DNA from: Himantopus leucocephalus
Taxonomy: Eukaryota > Chordata > Aves > Charadriiformes > Recurvirostridae
Length of the DNA stretch: 64,000 nt
Reading direction: 5' to 3'
Assembly (NCBI GenBank): GCA_003993805.1
Contig: RSEF01000001.1
Location: forward strand, 189,593,405 to 189,657,404
The notes under the pieces: generated by a model
What the model was told of the DNA's origin: nothing
What the model saw: the letters and a program-made list of their open reading frames with translations, nothing else
Databases searched by the model: none
Shown: positions 47,001 to 60,012 of the stretch, in pieces
How positions within the stretch are numbered: position 1 is the first letter of the stretch
Layout of the letters: each line of letters starts with the position of its first letter
Translations under genes and position numbers: made by a program

Positions 47001-49601
47001 ATATGAGTAAAAGCGCATTCTTGGTTTCATCCCAAGACATTGTCCTATCTGGGTTAAACACAGCCTTAAGTAGACAAGCAATCCTGTATAAAAAAATTCT
47101 CTGCTCTCCTTATCTTATCTATTCTATCTTACTTTAGTAAGCAGCAACTCTCTCTCTTCTGAAAAGCTCATAGTATGCACAAACACAAACGGTAAAAGCC
47201 AAGTTCTAATCTTGCTATTATATCTCCACACACTATGCTTTTCTTCTTTCGCTTTTATTTCTTTCCAGCAGAAAAGAAATTCACTAAATACACTTAAAAT
47301 GATCTCTGGTGGCATATTTTCTTTTTTCATGCAAAAGTTTCTCTTCTAGGAACAGGAGTCAAGGGGTCTGATTCTCGATTGCCAGGGCCCTCCTTTTCAT
47401 AGTTTTACAGTGAGCAAAAAAAGAGGAAGAATGCTGTAAGAATATTATTTTACACCAACTGTATCCAAGCGTAATTCACTTTGCTGCTGAATATTAAAGT
47501 TGACCAATAGAAATACTTTCAATGAAAAGCAAGATACCATCAACTTCTTTTCACAGGCAAAAATCTGCTTTGACAACATAAGTAACTTGAAAAGTATATC
47601 CATGTTTTTATTCTTGCCAGATGCTGTAAATTAATGAAAAAAAGATATTTCTCTTGCACTCCACTGACTACCACATTGATTTCAAAATCACAGACTAATC
47701 TCAGAACAAAACTGTAATTAGTACTGGGCTACCTAGTTTGAACTTGCTCTGTGCTTCCTAATAAATGGTTGTGGCATACGACTATTCAGAGGGAGTCCAA
47801 CTTCCATGAATTACAACTAAATCAATCAACTTGCACTCCTGTCCATTCTTGATACAATGCAAATTTTGGACTTTGGAGTATTACTTTATGTCAGAGACAA
47901 TTGGAAAGTTTTGCAAAGTGGCCAATGCAGAAATTAGTAGCAGAGAATCTACGACCATTCAGAAAAGCAAAAAACACAAAGGATTTACGTTGAGGATGTT
48001 CTAGGTGTTAAAAAAAATGTACTTATCTAATCTGATTCCATTCAACATTCATATTTAACTGTTTTTTATTATTATTTCGTATTCACTACTGATTTTTAAA
48101 TTGAGTGTTGTGACCTTCATAGCTCAAGTGAGCTCTTAGCATGGACTTGTAATTGACATGTTAATGAGCACTATTTCACAGTCTCTAACAGTACAAAAGA
48201 AAAGGTAATTGGAAACTAAGGAAAAAAAAACTTGATTAGTTGAAATAACCATCTCTCTAACAATGTAGAAATTATCGACCCCTAAAATAAAAGCATGTTT
48301 GTAATAGACAAGTTATTGGTGAAAGTCTGAAATGACGTGTTAAAATTACAGTCGCCTTTGAAAAACACTACAAAAATAGTTTTAAAACTGACTACAAAAA
48401 TAGCAGGGTGGGACTCAGATTTCCAGGTCAATTCTGGTCTGACTGCATGGGTAAATGATGGTTGCAGAACAGAAGAAATCTCAGCCAAACACTCATGTGC
48501 TTTGAGATCCTTCCTTCAGGAAGGAATTATTCTTTGCAGTGATATCTGTGTACATCAATGACACCACGTTTGGTGGCTTGCTCTGCTCTGTACAGCTGGA
48601 AGAAGGAACAGCATTTTTACTGAATTCTGCTCTCAGACAAATCTGGGATTGAATCATGCTGGCAATTTAAAGAAATCCCTTGGTGACTCTAATTTTCACT
48701 GTAGGGAATAAATCCCACTTGTAGATGATAAGAACACCTTTAACAACTTCTGGAGTGGCCTGATGCCACCTATACTAAAACTGTTTCACTGGTATAATGA
48801 GCTTCACAGGGGACTTTGCAGTACACTTCCTGTGCACTTGCAGTGAGCCCGCAATAAGGTCTTCACATTATTGAAAACTATGATATACACATAATGTAAA
48901 AACTCGATCTACATAAAATGCCAGTATGTAACCAAGAAGTGTGTTTCATGTGATTGTGTTCTCCAAAAATTTGCAGATGGAGTGGCAAGTGTCACCAAGG
49001 GACAGGTCCTGTAGAGAGGGAAGATCTGCTTAGTATCTTCAAAGGATAAACGGGGTGAAGATTGTTTATTCGTGTTGGCTCTAGGGTGTAAAGGGAAATA
49101 CAGCATAGGATAGCCAAATGACTTTCTCTGAACAACATAAGATTAGCCATCAAAAACATGGTTATATTTGTTTTGTTGTGCCCATATTGTGAGTTCTTTC
49201 ACTGGACTGTGTAAACTGAAGGGCACAGTTTTTAAAGGATCACGCTACTTGGCCAAACTTCAAAGGTGAGCCCAGATGTGGTTCTAAAGAAGTGAGAAAT
49301 AACTGATTGCTGGTATATTTCAAGATAATATAATATCAGCTCCCAGAGGCTGGCAGAGGATAGAACCATGGTGACATAAGGAAGCATCTTAGAAGCTTTT
49401 CTTCATTGTACACGAGGGGAAAATCTAAGGAAGTAAACAATCCATTGGAGGAAGGACACAGCAAAAATATAAATGAAAAACAATGGAGTAACTATGCAAG
49501 CAGAGAAAAATATAGAATGATTACTTCACAAAGCATTGCAGTATTGAGAAAATATCTGTAAAATTCAAACAGCATTGCCTTCCACTTGCCTTGTAATGGT
49601 G

Positions 49602-49636
49602 TAATTTAGCCATCTAAATTAATTAGCCATCTAAAT
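49602..49636 (+). repeat. Two tandem 17-18-bp units
   Basis: The unit taatttagccatctaaat (49602-49619) is followed directly by taattagccatctaaat (49620-49636), differing by one T. It is a small recent tandem duplication. Confidence 0.85.
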
Positions 49637-49782
49637 ACAGCAGCCTATCAAATGTAACATAGCAAAATAGTTATGGTACTGTAGTTTGAGGAATTCACTG
49701 ATGGCTCTGGCATGCTATTTTGTGTTCATCAGTGGGGAGAGAGAAAATCATCACCCAACACTGTCTTATTCTGCTCAACAGA

Positions 49783-49806
49783 AGAGGAACAGTCTTCTGT
49801 TCCTCT
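49783..49806 (+). repeat. Perfect 10-bp hairpin with 4-base loop
   Basis: The arms agaggaacag and ctgttcctct are exact reverse complements around the loop tctt. The pairing does not extend beyond ten pairs, so it is much shorter than a microRNA precursor. No role is inferred. Confidence 0.8.
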
Positions 49807-52800
49807 GAGCTCCTGAGGCCAGGTGACACAGGTCGCCTCATGTTCACACTCTTCTCCTGCCTGTTCCCTATAGAGAAAACTGGCAGGCTCCACACTAGTC
49901 AGTAATTGTCTGTGTCTCTTCTGACCCAAGCCATGCTCCTGAAGAACTAAAGTATGGGTTTTTGTGTATTTTTTCCTGCTCAGATTATCAAAAGTAATGA
50001 GAGGGCTGTGTTGCATCATACAGGACTGTTGCTTTTATTGCATGAAGCTGAAGGTATGTGTTAAGTATCCTAGGATATAAGGTTGTGCAAACACTACTGA
50101 GGTAGAGTTAGAGAACTGTATAGGGAAAAGTGAACCAAATCCAGTGCAGGATCATTTCATACTGCTTTAAGGAGCAGTCCCTGAAGTGAACGATGTCTGG
50201 AAGCATGCTTAGGATTTGTCTTTGAGAGAGTTCATTGGAGCAGTCTGACGGAATGAGATGACAGTTAATCATGGCGGATGACTGGGGATCAAGTGCTTAC
50301 AATTACTCCCTGGCTTTCTTTTGTTCAGCAGCCTAGACATGCTCTGACATTTATAAGGCCCTGAAATATGTTATTTAGCTTCCATATAATGATTAATTTT
50401 AGCTTCTTGGAAATGGCTATTTCCACAAAATACACGGAAAAAAAAAAGCTACCTGAATAAACTAATTACTCAGCCTATTTATATATATTTTTATATATCT
50501 AAAGAAAGAGTTTGAGTATGACTTCACGTATCCAGATGGTCATAAAGACAGTGGGAAATGCCATTTTTCCCTTGGGCATCTGTCAGCCCAAAGTCACTTG
50601 GTCTCACAGACTTTTCTGCTTGCTCACACAGGGTGGATTGATCTGCTGCTGGAGCTCTGCTTTGGGCTGGAGGAAAAGGAACCTGTTTTTCTGTTGATTT
50701 CTCTGCTCTTTTGTTTCCTTTGGTCTAATGTGCCCCATCCTTCACCTGCTATGGACTAAGAGAAATCCCATTAGAACCTTATGGTTTTCACTCCTTCTGC
50801 TACCACTTTGCATGATTTTCCATGTCATTAATTCCACTCTGGCTAATCTTCCACCCTTCACTGCAAACACAGGGGAGGGGAACTAGAGGAGGGGTGAGGA
50901 GAGGAGCAGAGGAATTTAGTTACAGGTTTTACAAAAATATCTTTAATACATGTTCCTATCGTAATTACCAGAATGTAAGCCTTTGCCTATGCTAGTGAGT
51001 ATTTGAAAATAACGGATCTCTTCTGTGCCACAAATTACATTGGATTTTTGCAGATAATATGCAGAAGCTGAATAAATAAGTTTGAGTGAAGGTCATAATT
51101 CTGATGGGATTGGATTTCATCAATTTTAAAAGGTTCCATAAATAAAACTTCACTAAGAAAATATCATCTTGAGTGGATGATTTTAATTTTAATTTTAATT
51201 CTCTTTAAAAGTGGAAAAAAGTATTTGCAGTATAAAGGAAGAAAAGAGAATAAAAGTTTCTTCTGGAAACTTCATCAGCTGAATGAAACATTTGACTCAA
51301 TTGTGAATTTTTGTATGCTGATTAGGCACAGACATATTTTCCCTTGTTTTGTTTCTTGGTGAATTTTTTTTTTCCCCCAGAACTCATTACTTGAAAAGCA
51401 AGTACCATTTTTGTCCTAATTCATCATACAAGTGTAAGGATAACTTTTTAAAAGCTTGCATTAATTTAACAAAATACATAACCTATCCATGTTAACTAGG
51501 CTCAAAAGTTTCCAGAGTGGTTAGTGGAATGTGGGGTTTTTGTTCCCCTGTGTTAGTACCATGTGATAAAATTAAACAATTCCAAAAAATAATGATCTTA
51601 ATCTCCTTCATAATTCCCAACATCTCTTGGACTCTCTTTCCTTCCCTTCTGATCCCTGTACCCTACAATACAACAGAAATACTAAAGTATATAGATTAGA
51701 AAGCAGGTTGGTGAGGCTAGAAAAAATAAATTATGGTAAAAGATGACTCTGAGAAGGTGTACTGACAAACACAGTGAAATCATAGGCTAGAAAGTACATG
51801 GCATTCCTGTCTATACTGACAGGATATATAAAATTGCATTTCCTAATATGATTTTATGCTCTTCTATAGACAACTAAATAAATGTGCATTTGAGCAGATT
51901 TAGAGGTAAGGATATCATAAATCATGCCAGCTACTGTTGGTGCAGGTCTGTGCCCTGTTGTGACCAGCCCACAGTTCTTCTAAGGACAAATTGCCAAGAT
52001 GTGATGAGAACTAAATTACTTTTGTGAAAACTAACATTTTTTTTCCTGGACCAGAACATTTAGGTCAATGTGTACAAACAAATATTTAGTATGTAAGAGG
52101 GAGATTGAAACTCCCATTTTACCAGCAATCTTTTGCCAAGTACAGCTAAACTGAGTGATCAGAAATAAGAATTTAAAAATTAAAATCGTGGTTGATTTAT
52201 AAGTCCGGTCGTGGTAAAATAGGCATTTATGAGGATTAATATTTGCTATGACTTTTTAAGTGACTTCTTCTCTAGGTTTATGATATCATTCTATATAGGA
52301 ATGGAACAAAATAGCAAGGAGGACAAAAGTTTTGGGACATCACACAGTTACAAAAACAGAACTGCATTTTCTGAACTCCGTTGTGCAAACCCTGTGCTCT
52401 GTTTGGCTACTGACATCTTTCAGTATATCAGGGTACTGGAATTTGAATAATGATTGTGTAGCTGTGCTACATCTCTGTCTGGCTACCCTGATTAAAAATG
52501 CATTTTTATGGACATGTGTACCAGATGGGTGAAGACAAATTCAAACTCTTCTGGCTTCTCTAAGCTAATTAGAACCATGCCAGCCCAAGTCCCAGAAACT
52601 GTTCCTCTAATTTAACAATGTGGTCAAGGTACCACTCTGCATCTTAGTAGGGCCTGTTACATTCAGCACAGCTCTGTCCCAGTTCTTTCATTTAGGACTG
52701 ACCTAATCCACACAGATGTTTTACTGCATTTTCCAGTCCTTTAGAGGAGGTTGTTTGTTGTTGTGTTTTTGTTTTTTTCTTTTGTGACTATGCAGAAACC

Positions 52801-53824
52801 ACATCAAAGATAAATAGAGTAATTATGGGAAAAGCTGAAGTATGAAAACTATTCTCCCAGTGGGTTATGTTTGTTTAACGACACCAAAATAGTCCATCTT
52901 CCATCATTTTTTCTCTCTTTACCTTTCACGTAATGTTGCATATGCTACAGGTTTGATTCCAAACCCAAAGGCTGACGGGTTTTGAACAGTAGCCGTGAAC
53001 TGGAATTACTTTGCACGTAATGAATAGATACCTCTGTTTGTCTTATTAATACAACAAATGGTCCACTTTTGCAAATGTGCCACCACCTGCTGCTTAAACA
53101 AACATCTAGTCAGAAGTTCATCTGAGATAAAGCAATCTCTGTTGAAGAAAGCATCCTCATATGAATAGTATTTGACCGCAGCTTAAGAAAAAGAGGGTGA
53201 GTCTAGAAACACAGGACACATTTAGGAAAATAAGCTATACTCTTACATACATTTTTCTTGCAAAGAAAGTAAAGGAGAACAGAATAAAGCTAAGCATCAG
53301 ATGAATAAAATCAATATGAAAGTAAATACTAGCCCAAAAATGATAAATTAGAAATATTTGCTTCATATATTCATATATCTCAGTGGGTTTCCTTTCAAAA
53401 TTAAAACTCAAATCAAAACCCACTAAAATAGAGAAGAAAAATGAATACCTTGCAAACAATAAAAACTCTGATCTGACACATCATCTCAAAAGGAAACAAT
53501 AACTATATATTCATGTGATAAGAACAATTTCCTTATATTTATGAACTGAGAAATATGATTGAAAATAATGTCTTACCAGGCTTTCAATAGGCAATAGTAA
53601 TCTTGCAGAAAAGTGACATAATTTGTGACAGCTTCAATACAGTCTACATTTTTTATTTCATGTAAAAAAAAATATGTACAGAACAAAGCACAGCTATGAT
53701 TTGCTACCTAACTATTCTTAATTATAATACCAAGCTCCGTAACAATTCATTGGGAACAAGAATGAATACTCTAAGGCAGATTTTAGCAGTCCCTGCTTCT
53801 TTCACACCTTGATATGGTGGGATG

Positions 53825-54016
53825 TTCAAAGAATCACAGACTGGTTGAGGTTAGCAGGGACCTTTGAAGATTGTCTAGTTCAACTTCTCTCCTCAAGCAG
53901 AGCCAATTTGAGCAGACTGCAAAGGATTGTGCCCAGTCAGGTTTTGAACATCTCCAAGATGGAGACATCAACCACCTGTCTGGGCAACCTGTCCCAGTGT
54001 TTAATCACCTGGACCT
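53825..54016 (-). mobile_element. CR1 LINE 3' end fragment
   Basis: Reverse complement of a CR1 3' UTR: 'gaatcacagactggttgag', 'agcagggacctttgaagat' and 'gggcaacctgtcccagtgt'. About 190 bp remain, with no ORF2 sequence. Confidence 0.88.
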
Positions 54017-54093
54017 AGTACAGCATTTAGTATGTCCTAATCCATAGCATGTCAATTAAAGAGTAATCAACTCAAAGGCACTAAAGGTGGCTT

Positions 54094-54160
54094 CACAGAA
54101 TCACAGAATGGTCAGGGTTGGAAGGGACCTCTGGAGATCATCGAGTCCAACCCCAACTAG
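54094..54160 (-). mobile_element. CR1 LINE 3' tail, second insertion
   Basis: The short plus-strand text 'cacagaatcacagaatggt', 'gttggaagggacctctgg' and 'gatcatcgagtccaacccc' is a CR1 3' terminus in reverse. Because the neighbour at 53825 has its own 3' end in the same orientation, these are two independent insertions. Confidence 0.88.
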
Positions 54161-54354
54161 CTTACGCTAGTTAAAGTTCTTAAGTTATATTACATCCCTT
54201 TGAATCATACCTAATGTCTATTTATAGTCACAAAAACTTCTGAGTAAAATAAAACATAACTCTGTGAAGTGGAAGGATCATATTTTTCCTAATAATTTTT
54301 ACCTTCTTTTTTTCTTACAGCTCTAATACATTTTTGTCTGTTTACTTTCTTACA

Positions 54355-54377
54355 CCCACCCCACCCCACCCCCCCCC
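54355..54377 (-). other. G-quadruplex motif (four G-tracts, 1-base loops)
   Basis: On the plus strand there are four C-tracts of 3, 4, 4 and 9, each separated by a single A. On the minus strand this gives G9-T-G4-T-G4-T-G3, which satisfies the G3N1-7 pattern four times with the shortest possible loops. It lies about 35 bp right of a good 3' splice-site-like string (54303-54320, ending ttcttacag). No exon is recognised there. Confidence 0.8.
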
Positions 54378-57300
54378 GGTTTCTTGTTTCCCTGCATTCT
54401 CTTGTCTCCTCACTCCTATTCCTCCTTCTCACTTCTCATTGTACTTTATCATTCGCCCTCTTTGTCTGTTGAACAGCTCTCTGTCTTTCAATTGTCATTG
54501 TCATGATAGTCATTTTGAAAGGTTTTTACGAAAAGGATTTGCTTCACAATATTTCCTAAGCTGTGTGGATTTGTACATGTCAGAATGATGCCTCTTGCTG
54601 TCGTTCCTCTGCCACTGCTGTATGCTACACCTTAAAATTTAGTTCCTGCAAACCAAGCTTTTCCTATTTAATCCATTCATAGTCTATTATCACATCTCCT
54701 TGTTTTTTTTTCCTAATGTTTTTCTGCTTTGTGCATATTTGAATAGAAAATTAATGTAAAATTTCCTTCCTCATATCATAATTCTTCAATTGATTGTATT
54801 CTCTCACCACTTTCATTGTACATCAAATGCAAAAGCACAGTGAGGAAATCTGCTTCCTAAAGATACATCAAGTGCTTCAGACTAACCTTTCCATTTAATA
54901 TACAGTGCAGAGGGTTTGAACTCTGCAGCTCCCCCAGGGAAACAATGCAGAAACTCTGCATAATGCTTCAGAAGTGTCTTAGTAGAAGTAAAGTAGCTGA
55001 GCTCTGCTCCTTAACAAAGTTTTTAAATATTCTGCTTCTCTCCTAGGTCTTATTCCAGAAAAATAGTTGCGTCCTTTTTTTTGTTGTTGTTTCCTTTTTT
55101 GGTTGTTTTTTTTTTTTCAGATATGCACCAATAACTTTGGTTATATTTTTCCACCTTACAGAGGTTTTCTCTCTTTGCTTCCAGTTCCACAATGACCTTT
55201 CTTCTGCCTACTCTATTCCCCTTCAGTCCTTTCTTTCTTGCCTCATTGCAAAAGAAATACAGATTGTGTGGGATACAATTCAGCTGATTCAAATAAGTAC
55301 TTTGAACTTAAATTAAACTGTTGAACTGGGCTCCTTTCCAGTTGTCTGTGCACAAGGGCAGATCCACATGCAGAAATATCAAAGAAAATTACAGCTTTTC
55401 TATACTTTCTCCCACAACAATGGTTTATTCCTCACACAAAAATATTAATCAGTTGTCTCAAAGGATTCATGTCATTTAACTTTAGTTGCCCAAATCTGCG
55501 CACAGAATCTAAGCTAGCTACCTTGGACCCCTCCCTAGTTGATGACAAGAGATTGACACGTCCTGAGGATAGTTTAGATGAAATTATATTCCCTGTAGCA
55601 GTGTTGCTACTCTTAATTGACTACCTGGGCTTGTTTCATAGTAAAATATTACATGGCTAAAGCTAGATTAGATAAATTTTATATTTATTATCTCCAGACA
55701 CTACTGTTCATCGTTTGTTGCATTCTACACTGTGACTTCAGGTCATTCTGTAGCAAATTTCAGTGTGTACTACCCGCTGAGAGAAAAAATAGGGAAAAAA
55801 ATATATATTTTATATGCATATCTATATGTAAAACCACAAGGGAAACATAGTTAGATCTACCTATTTGATTCTATCTATTCTCTGCAAAGCAGAACTTTAT
55901 ACATACTTAAATTCAACAAAACAAACTTAATGAACTTCTCATTACAGTCCTAATCCTACAGTCCTTGCAGACTTCAAACTACTGTTAGTTTCAAGCAGCT
56001 CATGTACTGCAATAAGAAGGTGAAGGGCATCTCCTCATTTCTAGGGTCTACTGGCTGTCTCCATTGGACAGGAGGTCTAGTTTCTCGCATGTTATTTTTT
56101 TTGCTGTACACCATAGTGTAATCACTTTGGTATGAGACCCTGAACTGAAATGTAAAATTCAAGCTATTCTATCCTAAATAGACACAAATCTGAGACACTC
56201 TGTTATAAACAGCTTTCCATCCATTGGAGACTGTTTGTTCCGTTGTTTTGTTTCCTCAAAAACCAGAATCTTTTGGCTTAACTGTTGGAAGCCAAGCAGG
56301 TTAATGACAACAGAAAATCTGCAATGAATACATTATGTATAAAAATAACAACAACAAACTGCATGGGCCCTTAGTAACTGCTGTCATCTAAAAATCTCTC
56401 CACACAAAATTACTGCTTTATTGAGACATGGAGAAGTGGACAAAAAGGGGAAGAAGCAACTTCTCATGCATGAAATTAAATTTTTATATAAGAAATAAAT
56501 AATGTTTCCTATGTTTAATATCTCAGTTTAATTATCTAGTCATAATCAAACCAAGCAGGAATGGATGCTGTAGCCTTAAATTCTTAACAAAACATTCAGT
56601 TTTATAAAGATATTTTATTTACACTGGGCCATCTCTTAACAGTGAAATATTGAGGAGTTTACAATATAATTAAAGCAGAAATCTTGAAAGTAAGTAGGAA
56701 GTATATAATATCTTGTAAAGCAGACAATGGTTCCCAAAATGTCCATGAAACTTTGCAGTGCCTTTGTAATACCCTATAGGTCATGTTGCCTTTATACCAT
56801 TCTTAAAAGAAAAGTATTGGATTTTTAGTGAGAATAATACATTTTATTTCTGTGGCATACAGCTTCTAACATAATCAACACATTTTCCCCCAGATGCAAA
56901 CAAAAGACCATCCCTAAGGCTTCAATGTTATTTTGTAAGGAAGCGATAATTCTGAGGATGAATTTTTTCTGAGAGGCCTGTGAATTCTGAAACTTACATA
57001 GTTTGGGAAAACTGATGCTGGGGATTTTGCACTGTGCATTTAGTATTTGAACATTAAAGGCAGTGGAAATCTTTCATTTACTACAGAGATGCATTTTCTT
57101 TGGAGCATTTTGGATGTTATCTATGCTTTCCACATTTGCCCCTATACATAATTTTTTTGAACACTGTCAAAAAGTATCAGGAGCTTTAGATTATAGACAC
57201 TTAGAGAGTCCATAGTCTTAATTTCATAATGTATTTCTTTTTTTCAGATCAAGACCTGGAAAGGTGAAAATTTAAACATAATCTTATTAATTTAAAATGA

Positions 57301-57599
57301 CTGAAATTTTTTCCGGGCTTATCTAGTTAAGAAAAACTCCACCAAAACCACAAGGTTATACAACCAAGAGGCCTCCTGAGTGAAAAAAAAATGGTTCAAT
57401 GTTTTCAAAACCAGCATGGTACACAAAGTCTTCCATAGATCTAACTAATTCTGTATTAAGCACAACCTTTTTTTTGCCTGAATACTCCCATTGAGAACCT
57501 ATAAATTTCCCTGTAACACTTATAACTCCACAAGAAGTTAAAATTACAGGTTATTTATTATTGTACACACACAAAATATTGTTCAAGTTAAAAAAAAAA
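54378..57599. other. Unique noncoding DNA, pyrimidine-rich at its left end
   Basis: 54378-54500 is C/T-rich and gives an 84-codon frame (54334-54588) of low-complexity Pro, Ser and Phe composition. T-runs near 55073-55120 include several splice-acceptor-like strings. No gene or transposon recognised. Confidence 0.55.
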
Positions 57600-57853
57600 T
57601 AATCAACAATTCATCACTNAATCAACAATTCATCACTTGCAGAGTTAGTCTTCTTATAAATACCATATCAGGAATTCTCCAAGACCACTTTGTTAAATCT
57701 GTGAAGGAAAAATAGAGATGGAAAGAAAAGGAAAANTAATCAACAATTCATCACTTGGAGAGTTAGTCTTCTTATAAATACGGTATCAGGAATTCTCCAA
57801 GACCACTTCGTTAAATCTGTGAAGGAAAAATAGAGATGGAAAGAAAAGGAAAA
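57600..57853 (+). other. Duplicated segment with two single-N joins (assembly artefact)
   Basis: Three copies of one start are present: 57600-57618 (partial), 57620-57735 and 57737-57853. Single Ns stand at 57619 and 57736. The two long copies are near-identical apart from a few substitutions, including tgcagag/tggagag, accata/acggta and cactttg/cacttcg. An artefact of joining allelic contig ends is the simplest reading. Confidence 0.8.
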
Positions 57854-59621
57854 CCTGCCAGAACAAAGTTAGTTACAAAGAGTAGTTATTTCAGGAGACA
57901 GGAGGATCCACGACTTTGCACATGAAGAGATGGTTCCTTTGTGACATACACAGTATACTAAATAATGATATCTAGGAATGACTGCAAACTTGAGAGCCTT
58001 AAGTATCACAGGATCAGGAGATCTGTAGTAAACGCAAAACCTCCTTTAATATATTACACAGTAAAGGAATCAGAAAGATTATTCATTTTGAGAGAACAGT
58101 CTCTGGAAAATATACAGTGGAAACTCACCTGTAAAAAGCTCTGTGATGAGCTATTAGTGTGTCAATATTGAGAAGATGTGGGAATTGGAATAAGAAGGAC
58201 AGTATTCATTAGGGTGAGACTAGGGGAGGATGTATAGAATATAATATGTGACAGTCTACATTTCAGTACATCACACTGCAAAACTCTCATCTTTTTAAAA
58301 GACTGTAGGAATGAACTGAATGAATGCTGACATTTATCTAAATTCTCTTACTCTGAGAATATCTATACTTACACTGCTTAGGGTAAAAATGTCTAGAGGA
58401 TATAAACTTTTACTTTGGCTGTGGGACATAAGACAGCTGTTAATGGTCTAGGCTTAGCAGGAATTTTACCATGGGTATTTTATTGCTTAATTGCCAACAA
58501 CAGGCATTTTCTAACCCACAGTGCAGTATCCGATTCTAACCACAGTCAGGAATACCTGTTTAAATCTGGTGCATTCCCCATTTTCCTACATTCTTATTTA
58601 GATTTATTTTTGCACAGGGTGGTACCAGGTGATAACTTACAGCACAGTTGCATACTAGCCCTACTAAATGTGTATCCCTTTTTATGCCTGTCTTCTGCCA
58701 GCAAATGTTACTCAAAGGTCTGGCAATGGTAACCATCACCTTCATCTTTCTAGAACAATGATAACTCCATCATGGCTATATGAGAAGGTTCGCTAGGATA
58801 TATGTACCTGCTTCCAGTATGTTAATAGTTTTCAATGTTACCGTGTGAGCTTTGTCATTAGTTTACTTCTATAAAATACTCATTCCATGAGGGCAGTGCC
58901 TTCAAAATGTAGCTAGTTTGACAGAGAAGCAGTTGTTGGATATGAAGTACTCAGGCACAATAATTTTTAATCTCTTTATAGTAACCAGTAATGCATCAGG
59001 TGTTACATAGATATACGAAACTCATCCAATAAGGAGGTCGTAATAGCCAAGATTTTCTGCTGATAATTCGGCATTTGGGATGCTGTTTTGTTTTGTTCTG
59101 TGTTTTCATTTGATTGCATAATATAAAGTACCTGAACAGTCCTAAGGAACATGAACTGAAGTGCAGACCTCTCAGAAGTTTAGGCAATGGCAAGCTACAG
59201 GGTCTGGATCCCTTCCATTTGTAAGAATCCCACTCTTTTGGTTTCTCTTGATAGAAACAAGTCTATTGCCACATAGGATGAAGAGTTCAGGTAGATATGA
59301 CACAACACATTTTCCCCAAAGGAGCCTTGTGAAAAAGAAACTAGAAGCCATGACAGATAAAACATAGAGCATTTCAAATGGCAGTAGATGTCTATGCAAT
59401 AGAAAATTAATAAAATTCTTGAAGTTCCTCCAAGATCACTATAAATGCTTAAATCCTTTTGTATCTATTATGATTATTAGAATACCTCCAAGCTCTAATC
59501 ATCATGTTAGATGCCTAAATAGATACCTAAAATTCTAGCTTTCACCATAAAAGGACCCAGGGTTGGTCAGATCCTGAACGCAGATCTGCCTAGACTTTCT
59601 CCTTATAATGAGATTCCCAGA
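57854..59621. other. Unique AT-rich noncoding DNA
   Basis: No gene, RNA or repeat recognised. A 105-codon frame at 58415-58732 starts at a non-ATG codon (TTG or CTG class) and has no domain. Confidence 0.55.
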
Positions 59622-59710
59622 GGAAAGGAAAAAAAAAAAAAGAAAAAAAAAAAAAAAAAAAAAAAAAAAAGAAAAAGAAGAAGAAAAAGAAAAAAAAAAG
59701 AAAGATAAAA
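59622..59710 (+). repeat. A-rich tract with AAG interruptions
   Basis: Nearly 90 bases of A with scattered G, passing into 'gaagaagaaaaagaaaa'. It has the appearance of a decayed poly-A microsatellite. No retrotransposed copy could be recognised on its left side. Confidence 0.85.
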
Positions 59711-60012
59711 GGCTTTTAAGCTCCAGAAAGTCAAGTTTTACTAAACCATAAACTAAGATAATTAAATTTTTTAAACAGAGAAATCTCCACGTCTTCTTTC
59801 AGTTGCCTAAGCAACAAAGGCAGCAAAGACACTGAGCATACGCAGGGTGTCTTCTCTAATTTCAGATATTCTTGGGTATTCTACCTAACCCCACCTGTTC
59901 CTCTAGAAGGCTATGGGTATCCTGCAGGTCTTGTGACATCTCATTTATGGCATCTCAAATGGAACTAAACACTGATGCCAACTGAATGAAGCCTGAACTG
60001 ACTATATCAGGC
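59711..60012. other. Unique noncoding DNA left of the second solo LTR
   Basis: Nothing recognised except the left target-site copy caggc at 60008-60012. Confidence 0.6.

Larger units (their letters stand above)
44065..53824. other. Unique AT-rich noncoding DNA, no gene recognised
   Basis: Nearly 10 kb with no recognisable exon, RNA gene or transposon. Open frames are all below 97 codons; the longest (minus, 50019-49729) has no domain. A-runs lie near 44450-44463 and 48222-48231, and a T-run near 45845-45860. A short tandem repeat and a hairpin are listed separately. 46140-46190 is A-rich. Confidence 0.55.

Noticed and set aside
49783..49806. microRNA precursor
   Set aside because: The stem is only 10 bp; precursors need about 25-30 paired bases.
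54334..54588. 84-codon Pro/Ser/Phe-rich frame
   Set aside because: It follows from the C/T-rich low-complexity DNA beside the G-quadruplex motif.
59622..59710. A-rich tract as a retroposon tail
   Set aside because: No coding or SINE-like sequence precedes it and no flanking duplication was seen.
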